From: Clostridiales bacterium | GTDB taxonomy: Bacteria > Bacillota > Desulfotomaculia > Desulfotomaculales > VENG01 | Direction of reading: 5' to 3' | Length of the DNA stretch: 64,000 nt | Assembly: GCA_016278505.1 (NCBI GenBank) | Contig: JADQBQ010000043.1 | Span: 1-64,000 of the forward strand | Shown here: in pieces, positions 1 through 8,364 of the stretch | Layout: each line of letters begins with the position of its first letter | Numbering within the stretch: position 1 is the first letter of the stretch | Notes under the pieces: model-generated | Told to the model about the DNA's origin: nothing | Databases searched by the model: none | The model's input: only the letters and a program-made list of their open reading frames with translations | Position numbers and translations under genes: made by a program

Positions 1-447
1 AACCAGAGACGTATATATTACAGGTAACAATGTAAGCCGGTAATTTATTAGGTACAAACCTAGGATTACAATCAAAAAACACTCCGGAACAGAATAGAAA
101 ACAATTACAGGCCAAGATAAATCGTACATACTACCAAACCTCCTCCAGGTTTTTACTGGAGGTTTCGCCATATTTTTTCAATATCCTGTTTTTAAATTGC
201 ATTTTTGGCAACTAGAATCCTTCCGGACGGGTCTGAAATGCCGGTTTAGGGGCGCGAAATGCCAGGTAATTATGAAGATCTAAAAAGGTTGTAGGGCAGT
301 GAGTATTTTCAGGTTAATTTCTTCTGGCAATTCGAACCCTTAAAGCGGGAGGTTAGGCCCAGGGTATTGAAAAGGCAGTCTTTGGCAAATACAATTGGAA
401 TAGCAGTAAAGATATGGTGATAGAAAGAAATGTTTTAGGAATAATTT
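1..447. other. No supportable gene
   Basis: No reading frame here can be defended. The one clear structure is a short hairpin at 142-162 (arms CCTCCAG and CTGGAGG) followed by a T-rich stretch, which could end a gene lying left of the window. The rest looks like decayed sequence, in keeping with the broken gene that follows. Confidence 0.5.
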
Positions 448-976
448 ATGAGAGTATTTACAATTTCAGATATATATAAATTTTGATGAAAACGACTACA
501 AAGATGACTTCCTTATTATGGCAGGAGATATAACCGACTCAATTTCTTCATATTGCAGGCTTTTTCTGAGCTTAGAAGACGATTCAGTGAAGTTTTATAT
601 TCCCGGCAATCATGATTTGTTGGTGAGGCGTGACAGAGGAATAGATTCTCTTGAAAAGTAACCCTCGTTAAAAACCTAACAAAGGGCTTGGGCATTCGTA
701 TGGAGTTAGCCCATTTTTGACCGCTTTCAATTGTTCCTCCCTAGGGTGGTACGATTATTTTTTCGGTGTTATGTCAGTAAATATACTTGTTTTTTGGGCG
801 GACTACTTTGCTTGTAAATGGCCTGATAATATGACGAAAAGGCTATTACAAGGCACTTCACCTCGCTTAATGAAATAAGCTTGAATGCAATAAATAAATA
901 TGTAACTTCATCAACCGATACACTTACTTATAACGATCTTACTGCATTACCAAATAATAAAAAAACGAAAAAATGA
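448..976 (+). pseudogene. Calcineurin-like metallophosphoesterase remnant
   Basis: Three frames must be joined to read a phosphoesterase. It begins MRVFTISDI at 448, shifts at about 483, and continues with the metal-binding blocks MAGDITDS and IPGNHDL before stopping at 661. Further blocks (WYDYFFG, WADYFACKWP, then TRHFTSLNEISLN) follow in other frames to a stop at 976. GD..D and GNHD are signatures of the family, and the WYDY and CKWP blocks fit its C-terminal part. Several frameshifts show that it is dead. Confidence 0.75.
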
Positions 977-1363
977 GGATAAGGTGGCATCCACCAGATC
1001 GAGCCCTCGCAACAGGTCCGATAAGGGAAAGTCCACCCTACCCCTGGAATTAGTATACTACTGGGGATGGTGATTTTCAATGGTTGCCACCTTCTTCTAA
1101 ATCTACATTTGAAGGGGGTTATCAACAGTACAAAAAATCAGTAACTAAATGTTTAGGACATGTTAAATGTTAGAATTACACTGATATCGTGGAAAAATGA
1201 ACTTACTTTAGCAAGTATTTGGGTTATTTATCACACCCTGCAAGTAGGAACTAGAATTCATCTTTTGGGTGCCTCAGTGAAGATTGTCCCTATGAGGGGA
1301 AGGTGTCTCTTTAAACCTATTTTACGAGCTCAATTAAAAATATTTGCGATAGGAGGAAGATTC
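977..1363. other. Intergenic, no gene recognised
   Basis: No frame resembles a protein. A longer in-frame extension of the next gene to an ATG at 1160 exists, but it has no ribosome site and reads as non-protein sequence. The region ends with the AGGAGG (1351-1356) used by the gene at 1364. Confidence 0.5.
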
Positions 1364-2617
1364 TTGTTGATAAGAAAAACTTTTCATTTTACTGTGATTT
1401 TTACTCTTATTTCGCTTATGTGTATGAGCCTAATATCTACAGCATTTGCAGCAAGCAATGGAGATAATGGTAAAAAATATTTACCAAGTAAAGTTATAAA
1501 TGCTTTAGAACAAAAATCTAAAGGCATTCAAACAAGTGAATCAGATCAGATTTTAGGTAATGTTTTAGCACCAAGTTCCATGAATATTGAGACTCCAAAT
1601 ATTAATATGGATAAAGTAGTTATTACAACACCTTTGAGCGCCTTTAAATATAATTTCAAAAAGGATTTAAGGCAACATGGATATACGGAAAACGAAATTG
1701 AAAATTTTTCCTTTGGGGATTATAAAAAGGCTGAAAGCAGTTGGAAGCTTAAGAAAGAGCAAATCATTGTCGCAAAAAAATTATACCCAAAATTGAAAAA
1801 CGTGGATATAAGTAGCTGGACAAATGCAGACTTCAATAATTATTTTTCTAAGATGAATAAGGCTAGTTTGGCAAAACGTTTTAAACAGGAACAGCTGCAA
1901 CAATTGAAACAAAAAGGAATAAATTTTGAAGATGTAATCTATCTTTTTAAAGAGTTTCATACGGTTGATGCGGTTCTATCCCAACCTGATGCAAAGCTAA
2001 AGGAAACAATAAAAGATTACTATCAGTTTAAACTTGATCAAGTTGAGCTCTTAGCTACTAATCCAGATCAATCAAAGTATACACAATTAGATATGCCCCG
2101 GTACGGAGTCGACTGGTTTCTTAATGATGTTGTGACTAGTGACTATTGGTTGCAGGTTCAGTCTGACCGTACATTAGTTTCACTTAGGGCACTGTATAAA
2201 ATCGGTCTCAGTAGCTTTAATGGTTATATTACGAATATGTACGGGACTTATTCGTTGAGCCAGGGAGGAGCACATGAAGGAATTGATTTTGCATATGGTG
2301 GCATAGGAACAAGCATATATGCAATATTCGATGGAACTGATGTACTTACAGGTGGATATTATCACCAACTAAGTGTTTATGATGACGACGTCAATAAAAC
2401 TTATAACTTTTTGCATATGAGTGAGGTGGATGCGCCAGGCGAACCAGTAACACATGGGGATTATGTAGGTAAACAAGGAGACGAAGGTAATGCAACTGGA
2501 GCCCATGTACATTTTGAAGTTCATTCCGGAGAAACAACTGGTTTATCCGGTGAGCATGATGATGTTTTAGGCTCTATTTCTCCTTATCAACTGCAAATAT
2601 ATTTAGGCGAATTATAA
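1364..2617 (+). CDS. Secreted M23 (LytM-type) metallopeptidase with N-terminal repeat module
   Basis: Predicted exported zinc peptidase acting on peptidoglycan cross-bridges. The TTG at 1364 is chosen because AGGAGG lies 7 nt upstream and the product then starts with a clean signal peptide (about 30 residues, ending STAFA). Residues ~38-225 form a module shared with the next gene: YLPSKVIN, then DLRQHGY, FGDYK, YPKLKN and a DVIYLFKEFH segment. Residues ~290-400 are the M23 domain with HEGID (H304, D308) and the HVH ligand pair (H381, H383). The protein is 417 aa. The module has no function I recognise. A terminator follows. Confidence 0.85.
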   Translation: MLIRKTFHFTVIFTLISLMCMSLISTAFAASNGDNGKKYLPSKVINALEQKSKGIQTSESDQILGNVLAPSSMNIETPNINMDKVVITTPLSAFKYNFKKDLRQHGYTENEIENFSFGDYKKAESSWKLKKEQIIVAKKLYPKLKNVDISSWTNADFNNYFSKMNKASLAKRFKQEQLQQLKQKGINFEDVIYLFKEFHTVDAVLSQPDAKLKETIKDYYQFKLDQVELLATNPDQSKYTQLDMPRYGVDWFLNDVVTSDYWLQVQSDRTLVSLRALYKIGLSSFNGYITNMYGTYSLSQGGAHEGIDFAYGGIGTSIYAIFDGTDVLTGGYYHQLSVYDDDVNKTYNFLHMSEVDAPGEPVTHGDYVGKQGDEGNATGAHVHFEVHSGETTGLSGEHDDVLGSISPYQLQIYLGEL

Positions 2618-2664
2618 TGATATAAAAGCTAAAAATTTATTTGTTAGTAAAACATTTTTTCATT

Positions 2665-2702
2665 AGGCTGTCGAAAAAAATTCGGCAGCCTAGTATTTTT
2701 TG
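2665..2702 (+). terminator. Rho-independent terminator
   Basis: AGGCTG/CAGCCT stem extended by TCGAA/TTCGG, followed by a T-rich tail. It ends the M23 peptidase gene. Confidence 0.75.
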
Positions 2703-2796
2703 AGACATGATTATAAAGCTTGATCAGGAACCCCTCATGTCAGGGAACATATGTGCTATAATATCTGTAGCTATAAATGGGAGAGGAACCAAGATT

Positions 2797-3079
2797 ATGG
2801 CACAGCAAAAAGATATGAGTTTATTTGAATTTCAGCAGCGTTTTAACAGCGAAGATGCCTGCCAAGAACACCTTTTCAATATGCGTTGGTCGGAGGGTTT
2901 TAAGTGTCCGCGTTGTGGATGTAATGAATACTACCATTTCTCAACACGTCGGCTCTATCAATGTCAAAGTTGCAGTTATCAAGCGTCACTCACAGCCGGG
3001 ACTATTTTCCATAAGACCCGCACAGCGTTGCACAAATGGTTTTGGGCCATCTTCTTGGTTGCCAATGACAAACGAAATG
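2797..3079 (+). pseudogene. IS1595-type transposase N-terminal fragment
   Basis: Reads from ATG 2797 as the zinc-ribbon N-terminus of an IS1595/ISXO2-type transposase: FQQRFNSEDAC, CPRCGC, YQCQSCSYQ, and the following TIFHKTRT...WFWAIF block that ends VANDKR. The family normally continues with an HTH and a DDE catalytic region. Here the sequence breaks off at about 3079 and runs in frame, without a stop, into the lipoprotein gene. It is a truncated insertion remnant. Confidence 0.85.
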
Positions 3080-3090
3080 AGGTGTTTATA

Positions 3091-4851
3091 ATGAAAAAAA
3101 AATTATGTGTTATTCTTTTGTTGATACTGGCAATTTGCGTAGGATGCCAATCAAATACATCAAACAAAAGGCCTGTCAAGAAGATTGATGGCGTGACAAT
3201 GGTACCAGTTAAAGAAATGAGCAATTTATTGTCATTTGCATATAAAAAAGTAAATGGAAATATTTTATTAAAACAGGATAATATAGTTTTGAAAATTAAT
3301 CATGACTCAAATCTTGTGTATAAAGATGGGTACATTATGGATATATTGGAAAGATCTCCTGCCGATGTGGGTGGTAAAGCTTATCTACCTATGAGTTTTT
3401 TTACTAATTATTTGCAAGCCAATATAAAAATAGATGAAAATAAAGACGTTAATCTATTAAATAGTGGCATTTCATTTTATAGTGCAGTTAAATTTCTACC
3501 CAAAGAAATTCTTAATATGACTAATAATGAAAATTACCCATTTAAGAATAAAATGAAAAAAGCAATTACACTAACAAGTTCCATGAATACAAAAGAGACA
3601 AAAATAAACGCAAAAAAGATTATTGATACACGGCCATTGGATTATCATGCAAAAGCGGATTTGAAGGAGCATGGTTATAACATGATTGAAATTATAAACT
3701 TTGCCTACGCAGATTACAAACTAATAAGAAGTGAATGGAAAGTTACTAATAGCCAAATTAGGCAGGCAAAAGAGTTATTTCCTGAGTTAAAAAATAAAGA
3801 TATAAGAAACTGGACTAATGAAAAATACGAAAATTATCATGTTAGTGCAGATAAATCCTATTTCACTATTGATCAGATTAAATCGTTGGCCCTAAATTAC
3901 CACGATAGAAAACATGATGATGGGAATTATAAAAAGAAACTTAATACTAGGAGTGTTAATGGGGTATTAATGGTGTCAGCAAAAGATATTAGTAATTTGC
4001 TAAAAATTAATTTTAATATTGACGAGCAAGGGGGTATTGTATTTAAAGAAGATAATATTATGCTTAAACTTAATTTTGATACCCCATATGTGTGTAGGGG
4101 AACTTATATTCTTGACGTATTGGAGGCTAAGCCAACTATTAGAAATGATATTGTTTTTATACCTTTAGAGTTTTTGACAGATTATTTAAATATTTCATTG
4201 AAATCGGATAATAATCAGATATATATAGTCAGTATTGATGATTCTTCTCTATACGATGTGGTAAAATTTTTACCCAAAGAGGTTGTTAATGCAATTGATA
4301 ATAAAAGCTATCCATACAGAGATAAGGTGATTAAAGCCATTGGACTGCCCAGGTCAATGAATATCGAGATTCCAAAAATAAATATGAAAAGAATTATTAC
4401 AACAACTCCTTTGAGTGAATTTAAATATGATTTTAAGCAAAGCTTAAGACAACACGGATATTCAGAAAAACAAATTACAAATTTTACTTATGGGGATTAT
4501 AAAGTGATAGAAAAAACATGGAAAATTCCAAAAAAAATGATTAAATCCACAAAACTTTTGTATCCAGAATTAAAGCGCAAAGATTTAAGCAATTGGACCT
4601 ATGGTGATTTGGAAAACTACTCCACTTTTAAGGATACAATAACCCCAAACAATCGTTTTACAGAGGAACAAAAAAAACAATTTAAAGAAAGAGGAATACT
4701 ATTAGAAGACACAATTTATTTGATTAAAGCGTTTCATCAACCTGACACAATTTTAGCTCAATCCAATGAGGTACTGAAGAAAATAATAACAGGGTATTAT
4801 AAATTTTCTATAAATATGTTGAGAACTTCAAAAAATGACGGCAACCTGTAA
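3091..4851 (+). CDS. Lipoprotein with two copper-amine-oxidase-N-like domains and two repeat modules
   Basis: The start is ATG 3091 behind GAGGTG. A longer in-frame reading begins in the upstream transposase scrap. The N-terminus is a lipoprotein signal peptide with lipobox CVGC (Cys19). Two similar halves follow, each made of a ~90-residue domain resembling copper-amine-oxidase N-terminal (stalk) domains (VTMVPVKEMSNLL / VLMVSAKDISNLL) and then the module also present in the M23 protein at 1364 (KFLPKEI..., LKEHGY / LRQHGY, YADYK / YGDYK, WTNEKYENY). The C-terminus matches the M23 protein up to its linker but has no peptidase domain. 586 aa, AT-rich, function unknown. A shared surface partner is plausible but inferred. 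Confidence 0.75.
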   Translation: MKKKLCVILLLILAICVGCQSNTSNKRPVKKIDGVTMVPVKEMSNLLSFAYKKVNGNILLKQDNIVLKINHDSNLVYKDGYIMDILERSPADVGGKAYLPMSFFTNYLQANIKIDENKDVNLLNSGISFYSAVKFLPKEILNMTNNENYPFKNKMKKAITLTSSMNTKETKINAKKIIDTRPLDYHAKADLKEHGYNMIEIINFAYADYKLIRSEWKVTNSQIRQAKELFPELKNKDIRNWTNEKYENYHVSADKSYFTIDQIKSLALNYHDRKHDDGNYKKKLNTRSVNGVLMVSAKDISNLLKINFNIDEQGGIVFKEDNIMLKLNFDTPYVCRGTYILDVLEAKPTIRNDIVFIPLEFLTDYLNISLKSDNNQIYIVSIDDSSLYDVVKFLPKEVVNAIDNKSYPYRDKVIKAIGLPRSMNIEIPKINMKRIITTTPLSEFKYDFKQSLRQHGYSEKQITNFTYGDYKVIEKTWKIPKKMIKSTKLLYPELKRKDLSNWTYGDLENYSTFKDTITPNNRFTEEQKKQFKERGILLEDTIYLIKAFHQPDTILAQSNEVLKKIITGYYKFSINMLRTSKNDGNL

Positions 4852-4868
4852 GGCTGCCGTTATTTTTT
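4838..4868. terminator. Intrinsic terminator between convergent genes
   Basis: ACGGCA / TGCCGT stem with a T-rich tail, overlapping the stop codon of the lipoprotein gene. It faces the 3' end of the minus-strand coaBC fragment. Confidence 0.65.
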
Positions 4869-5210
4869 GCCCTCACTGCTTAAGATTCTCTTAACATTAT
4901 CCAGTATGATATTGCCCAGTTGTTCCTTATCCATCATGGCAAGGGTTTGAACAGTTCCGTCAGTAAATACCAGCTTAGCGACATTGGTATCAGTACCAAA
5001 CCCCGCACCGGGAACCGTAATATCATTTGCCACCATGATGTCTAAATTTTTCTTACTCATCTTTTCCATGGCATTATTTTCTAATTCGTCAGTTTCAGCC
5101 GCAAATTCCACCAGCAATTGCTTCTGTTTTTTCTTTCCCAGTTCAAGCAATATATCGGGCGTTCTTTCCAATTCCAATGTCAAAGTGTCACCGTTTTTTT
5201 TTGATCTTTT
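4860..5210 (-). pseudogene. coaBC: coaBC (Dfp) 3' fragment
   Basis: The C-terminal third of the bifunctional phosphopantothenoylcysteine decarboxylase / phosphopantothenate-cysteine ligase. Visible blocks are LERTPDILLELG, VEFAAETDELENNA, KKNLDIMVANDI, then a glycine-rich GAGFGTDTN loop. The N-terminal flavoprotein domain and most of the ligase domain are missing, and the 5' side runs directly into a sensor-kinase remnant. It cannot make the enzyme, so an intact coaBC is expected elsewhere in the genome. Confidence 0.85.
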
Positions 5211-5699
5211 GCGGTGCAACATATGCAAGGCAATATAATGGTACAAAGCACTTTATTCCCGACATTTTGTAATTCTACTTCACCGTGATAACTGTCAATA
5301 ATCCTTTTAACGGTATACAAACCAACCCCTTGGTGTCCTTCCTTACCCGATACCCCCGCTTTAAAAGGTTGTATGTCTTCCGGAATCTTCCCCGAATTAA
5401 TGATCTCAAAATATACTTTAGAATATTGTCCGGAACAACTCTTCCATGCTATCAGAAAAAGCCGCCTGAGAATTTAGTTCCGCTTCATTTTCTACCAGTT
5501 GAAGAAGTGATCTGATTAAAAATCCGTTTACAATCAACCCCGCAATAAGTGAAAAGGAAATACCCGTGATGAGAATATCTTTGGGTATGTTGGAAAAGAC
5601 ATTTTGAGAACTTACATACAGGCTACCGTTCATGATACTCAACAGCATAATCAAGATAACAAACGACATGATCAAGTATAATGTCAATTTTCCCCTCAC
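5211..5699 (-). pseudogene. Sensor histidine kinase remnant
   Basis: Read on the minus strand, the N-terminal part (from ATG 5699) has two membrane segments around LIMSFVILIMLL and ITGISFSLIAGLIV, then stops near 5418. In another frame an HATPase C-terminus follows: FEIINSGKIPEDI, GVSGKEGHQGVGLYTVKRI, IIDSYHGEVEL. This resembles GHKL kinases of the CitA/DcuS or SpoOB-like group. The phosphoacceptor region is deleted, and the 3' end is fused to the coaBC fragment. Confidence 0.75.
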
Positions 5700-5711
5700 G
5701 ATAAAAACGGA

Positions 5712-5935
5712 ATAAATCCAGTTCTCCAGCCTTTTGCCACAGCAGTTGAACTGCCCCGTGAGACCGGGACCGCACTTTCTTGGTTAGGGGGTCGTTCCTT
5801 AGTTTATGCAATAATTGCTCGATCGTGCCCAAATGCATCAAAACAACAGGGCGGGGGTTACCATTAACCCGCTTGGATTCAATGATTTTGACAATAGGTA
5901 TACTTGCCGATTATTTGTTTGCGAATGGTAGCCAT
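5712..5935 (-). pseudogene. IS transposase N-terminal fragment
   Basis: A minus-strand reading starts MATIRKQIIGKYTY at 5935. After a frameshift it continues IIESKRVNGNPRPVVLMHLG, then LRNDPLTKKVRSRSHGAV and LWQKAGELDLF. The pattern 'ESKRVNGKPR..V..LG' is typical of IS1634/IS4-like transposases. Only the first ~75 residues remain; the reading then runs into the sensor-kinase remnant. Confidence 0.6.
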
Positions 5936-6004
5936 ACTTGGTTTATACCATACTTTGGATATCAACTGGAAACTAACTATTTTAAGCTCAATAGTTAGTT
6001 TATA

Positions 6005-6159
6005 CAAGCGATCGCTTTAATGTCTGTCCTTAGCGCCATTTTCAAGATAACCTACTGTAGGGTATCCTTAAAGAGGCTCTTGAGCATTTCATTTACGTCG
6101 TCGACTGTGTGACATTCCTGTGCCAATTTCTTGATAGTCGTATCCTTCACGTTTTGCAT
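6005..6159 (-). pseudogene. IS256-type transposase fragment
   Basis: From ATG 6159 the minus strand reads MQNVKDTTIKKLAQECHT, then VNEMLKSLFKDTLQ and a stop at 6053. The next frame gives GYLENGAKDRH. IS256-family transposases have EML..LFKDTLQ..LEAE.DEHLGY at this place, so about eight codons were deleted and the frame was lost. The rest of the element is absent. Confidence 0.6.
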
Positions 6160-6313
6160 AAATGGTTCAGCTCCTTTATTGGTAGTTATAACCATTTGTA
6201 CAAAACGAATTGCTTTCTCGGGAGTTGAAAATAATTGGATAATTTTTTTTTAGCCGATTCTAATTCAATTAATTTAAATTTTATTATTTATATTAGAAAT
6301 TTATATTATTTGG

Positions 6314-6793
6314 TTGCCATTAGAAGAAAAGATTTTATTAAACGATATTTGCTTTGATACTAAAGCAAAGGATTTATGGGTAACCATATTTGATTCAGTA
6401 TCTGAATCTATAATTAATACTACTGATTTAAATAAAAAAGACTATGAATACTGGAATAGCAATAAATTTGATTTTAGTAGTTTGTTTAGTCTAAATTATG
6501 TAGAAACTGATTATTATGAAAAAATAAAAAAGTCATTTGAATCTTGGTATTGGGGAGTTGGAATTCGTATGTGTAATAAGTTTTCCGGTAGTATTATAGA
6601 AAAGTACTATTTTGATTTGATAGATATGGGAAAAGCGAAAAACCTACCGTTAAAAGATATAGTTTTTCATTTACAAGTGGTTTACGATAACCCCCCAAAA
6701 GAGTGGAAATTAAAGAATGAGAACATGATTATAATATCTCCCCAAGCCATGCTCCCTACAGTTGAAGAAATATTCAATCTTTTGCTTCGCTAA
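6314..6793 (+). CDS. Hypothetical protein, AT-rich
   Basis: A 159-aa frame starting at TTG 6314 with no convincing ribosome site, so the start is uncertain. The sequence is charged and aromatic (EYWNSNKFDFSSL, ESWYWGVGIRM), with no signal peptide, membrane segment or motif I recognise. Composition is more AT-rich than the chromosomal genes on the right, which suggests acquired DNA. It lies between transposase scraps. It may be a fragment of a larger protein. Confidence 0.4.
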   Translation: MPLEEKILLNDICFDTKAKDLWVTIFDSVSESIINTTDLNKKDYEYWNSNKFDFSSLFSLNYVETDYYEKIKKSFESWYWGVGIRMCNKFSGSIIEKYYFDLIDMGKAKNLPLKDIVFHLQVVYDNPPKEWKLKNENMIIISPQAMLPTVEEIFNLLLR

Positions 6794-6795
6794 TT

Positions 6796-6989
6796 AGGGC
6801 CTGCTGAACAGTCCTAATTTTTAATAAAACATCACAAAGAGGGTGTACCAAAAGCCAGCTTATGCTGGAACAGGTATCGCAGAAAAAAGGACAAAAGAAC
6901 ACGGAGCCTATGCTCCAAGTTTATCACCAAGAACTGCATATAGATTACGCTTTCGGCGGTCTCTTTTAGCCTACATTCCCAGTCAAATT
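6796..6989. mobile_element. Internally deleted end of the IS5-type element
   Basis: Starts with the same terminal sequence as the neighbouring element (AGGGCCTGCTGAACAG at 6796). It then repeats the element's 3' coding end in altered form (CCAAAAGCC...TATGCTGGAACAGG, as at 7045-7070). It is a solo end or a heavily deleted copy lying head-to-tail beside the full element. Confidence 0.6.
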
Positions 6990-7055
6990 AGGGCTTGCTG
7001 AACAGTCAACTTTAATCAATTAAAATACCATAATGAGGTTCCAACAAAAGCCAAA

Positions 7056-8219
7056 TTATGCCGGAACAGGTGTCGCAGAAAAAAGAACAAGGAGCCTATA
7101 CTCCCTTTTTCGGGCGGTCTTTTTAAGGCGCGCCATAATACGTGCCAGGCCATATCGGCGCTTGCCTTCGCCGAATTTTGCCTCCACTGCATTACGTTCA
7201 CTGGCATCTTGTCGTTCCAGGCGTTTCTGATCTTTCTGTTTCTCTTTGTCAGCCGGTGGTCTCCCTAGCTTTGGCCCGCTGAGTCGTATATCACGTTCCT
7301 CACAGTACCGAAGGTTCTCTCTGTTTCGGTAAATCTTATCGGCCTGAACGACTTTAGGATAGTGCCCGTACCGTTTTCGGTAGCGTTCACACGTTTCTAT
7401 TAAGGTTTTACCCTCATTAAAGGCGTCCCAACTCAGCGTTTCCACGTAGGCGTAACCGTCTACAATGCTGATGGCAACTTTGGCACCAAACTCAACATTG
7501 GCTGTAGCTTTACCTCTAACGATGGGACGAACATGCGGCTGACTGATGCTGACAATACGATCGGTTATCTTATGGGTGCGGTGGGTGTACATGTAGAGCT
7601 GCTGTTCGTAGAGTACACGAATGGTGCTCAATGCTTCTAGATGTTTCTGACTCAAGCCATGACCATCGCCGGCCACAGCAAGCAGGCGATCTACAGCACC
7701 CAGGTTGCGTCGAACATAGCGTAGTTGCTTGCCAACGGCTTTGCGGATACCTTTCTTTCCAGGTTTCTTGTTTCGAGCAATGCTTAGAAAGGCTTTACGA
7801 GCTATCTGACGGTAAGTGCGCGGTCTTTTGCCTGGCTTACCAAGATTCTTATGTACTATGTCGATAATGTCATCCAACTTCTCCCTGGCTTCGTTAAGTA
7901 GGGATAGGTCAGTGGGATAGCGTATGTCTGCGGGGGCGCAGGTAGCGTCCAGGATGAGTTTACCTTGGTTGACCGGATATGTTATGAAGGAAGAAGCTTT
8001 TCTTCCTGACTTATTGGATTCTTCCGGTTTATGGCCATCTGAGGGCGGTCCCGATTTGTTGTCATCGTCGTCATTTCTTTTCTCTTCCGATTTCCTGGCT
8101 GCCATGCAGATTTTTTCGTTGATATCTTTTAGCGCTTCGCTTCCAAAGCGCTTACGGAAGTGGACCATAAGGGAAGGGTCAAATGGTGGCCGGTCCTGGT
8201 ATTCCTTTAGGCCGATGAA
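7056..8219 (-). CDS. IS5-type transposase, 3' exon
   Basis: C-terminal 387 residues of a DDE transposase. The three catalytic acids are visible in context: LILDATCAPADIRYP (D), VVQADKIYRNREN (D) and RNAVEAKFGEGKRR (E). A basic, low-complexity stretch (KRNDDDDNK...) separates the first two blocks. The exon starts at FIGLKEYQD. Joined to the exon at 10692-10964 it gives a 478-aa product in frame, so the transposase is intact if the intron splices. Confidence 0.85.
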   Translation of the reverse strand, partial: FIGLKEYQDRPPFDPSLMVHFRKRFGSEALKDINEKICMAARKSEEKRNDDDDNKSGPPSDGHKPEESNKSGRKASSFITYPVNQGKLILDATCAPADIRYPTDLSLLNEAREKLDDIIDIVHKNLGKPGKRPRTYRQIARKAFLSIARNKKPGKKGIRKAVGKQLRYVRRNLGAVDRLLAVAGDGHGLSQKHLEALSTIRVLYEQQLYMYTHRTHKITDRIVSISQPHVRPIVRGKATANVEFGAKVAISIVDGYAYVETLSWDAFNEGKTLIETCERYRKRYGHYPKVVQADKIYRNRENLRYCEERDIRLSGPKLGRPPADKEKQKDQKRLERQDASERNAVEAKFGEGKRRYGLARIMARLKKTARKREYRLLVLFSATPVPA

Positions 8220-8325
8220 GGTGAGTAGCACGGGGGAGTTTCACCCCCAGGACAGCGATAGGTAAGGGTCTTCCACGCATATTACCGATAAAGTAATATC
8301 GTTCGGAAGCCCTTTTCCCCCGCTT

Positions 8326-8362
8326 CACACCGGACGTGAGACTTTAACCTCATCCGGCGCTC
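8326..8362 (-). ncRNA. Group II intron domain V
   Basis: On the minus strand GAGCGCCGGATGAGG, then the AAAGT segment, then CTCACGTCCGGTGTG. This matches the conserved domain V hairpin form (GAGCCGGAUG...GAAAGU...CACGUCCGGUU). It lies just after the maturase stop codon and ~105 nt before the intron 3' end, leaving room for domain VI. Confidence 0.8.
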
Positions 8363-8364
8363 CA

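Noticed and set aside
1160-1363. An N-terminal extension of the M23 protein from ATG 1160
   Set aside because: No ribosome site, no protein-like sequence, and the signal peptide would be buried behind ~68 residues.
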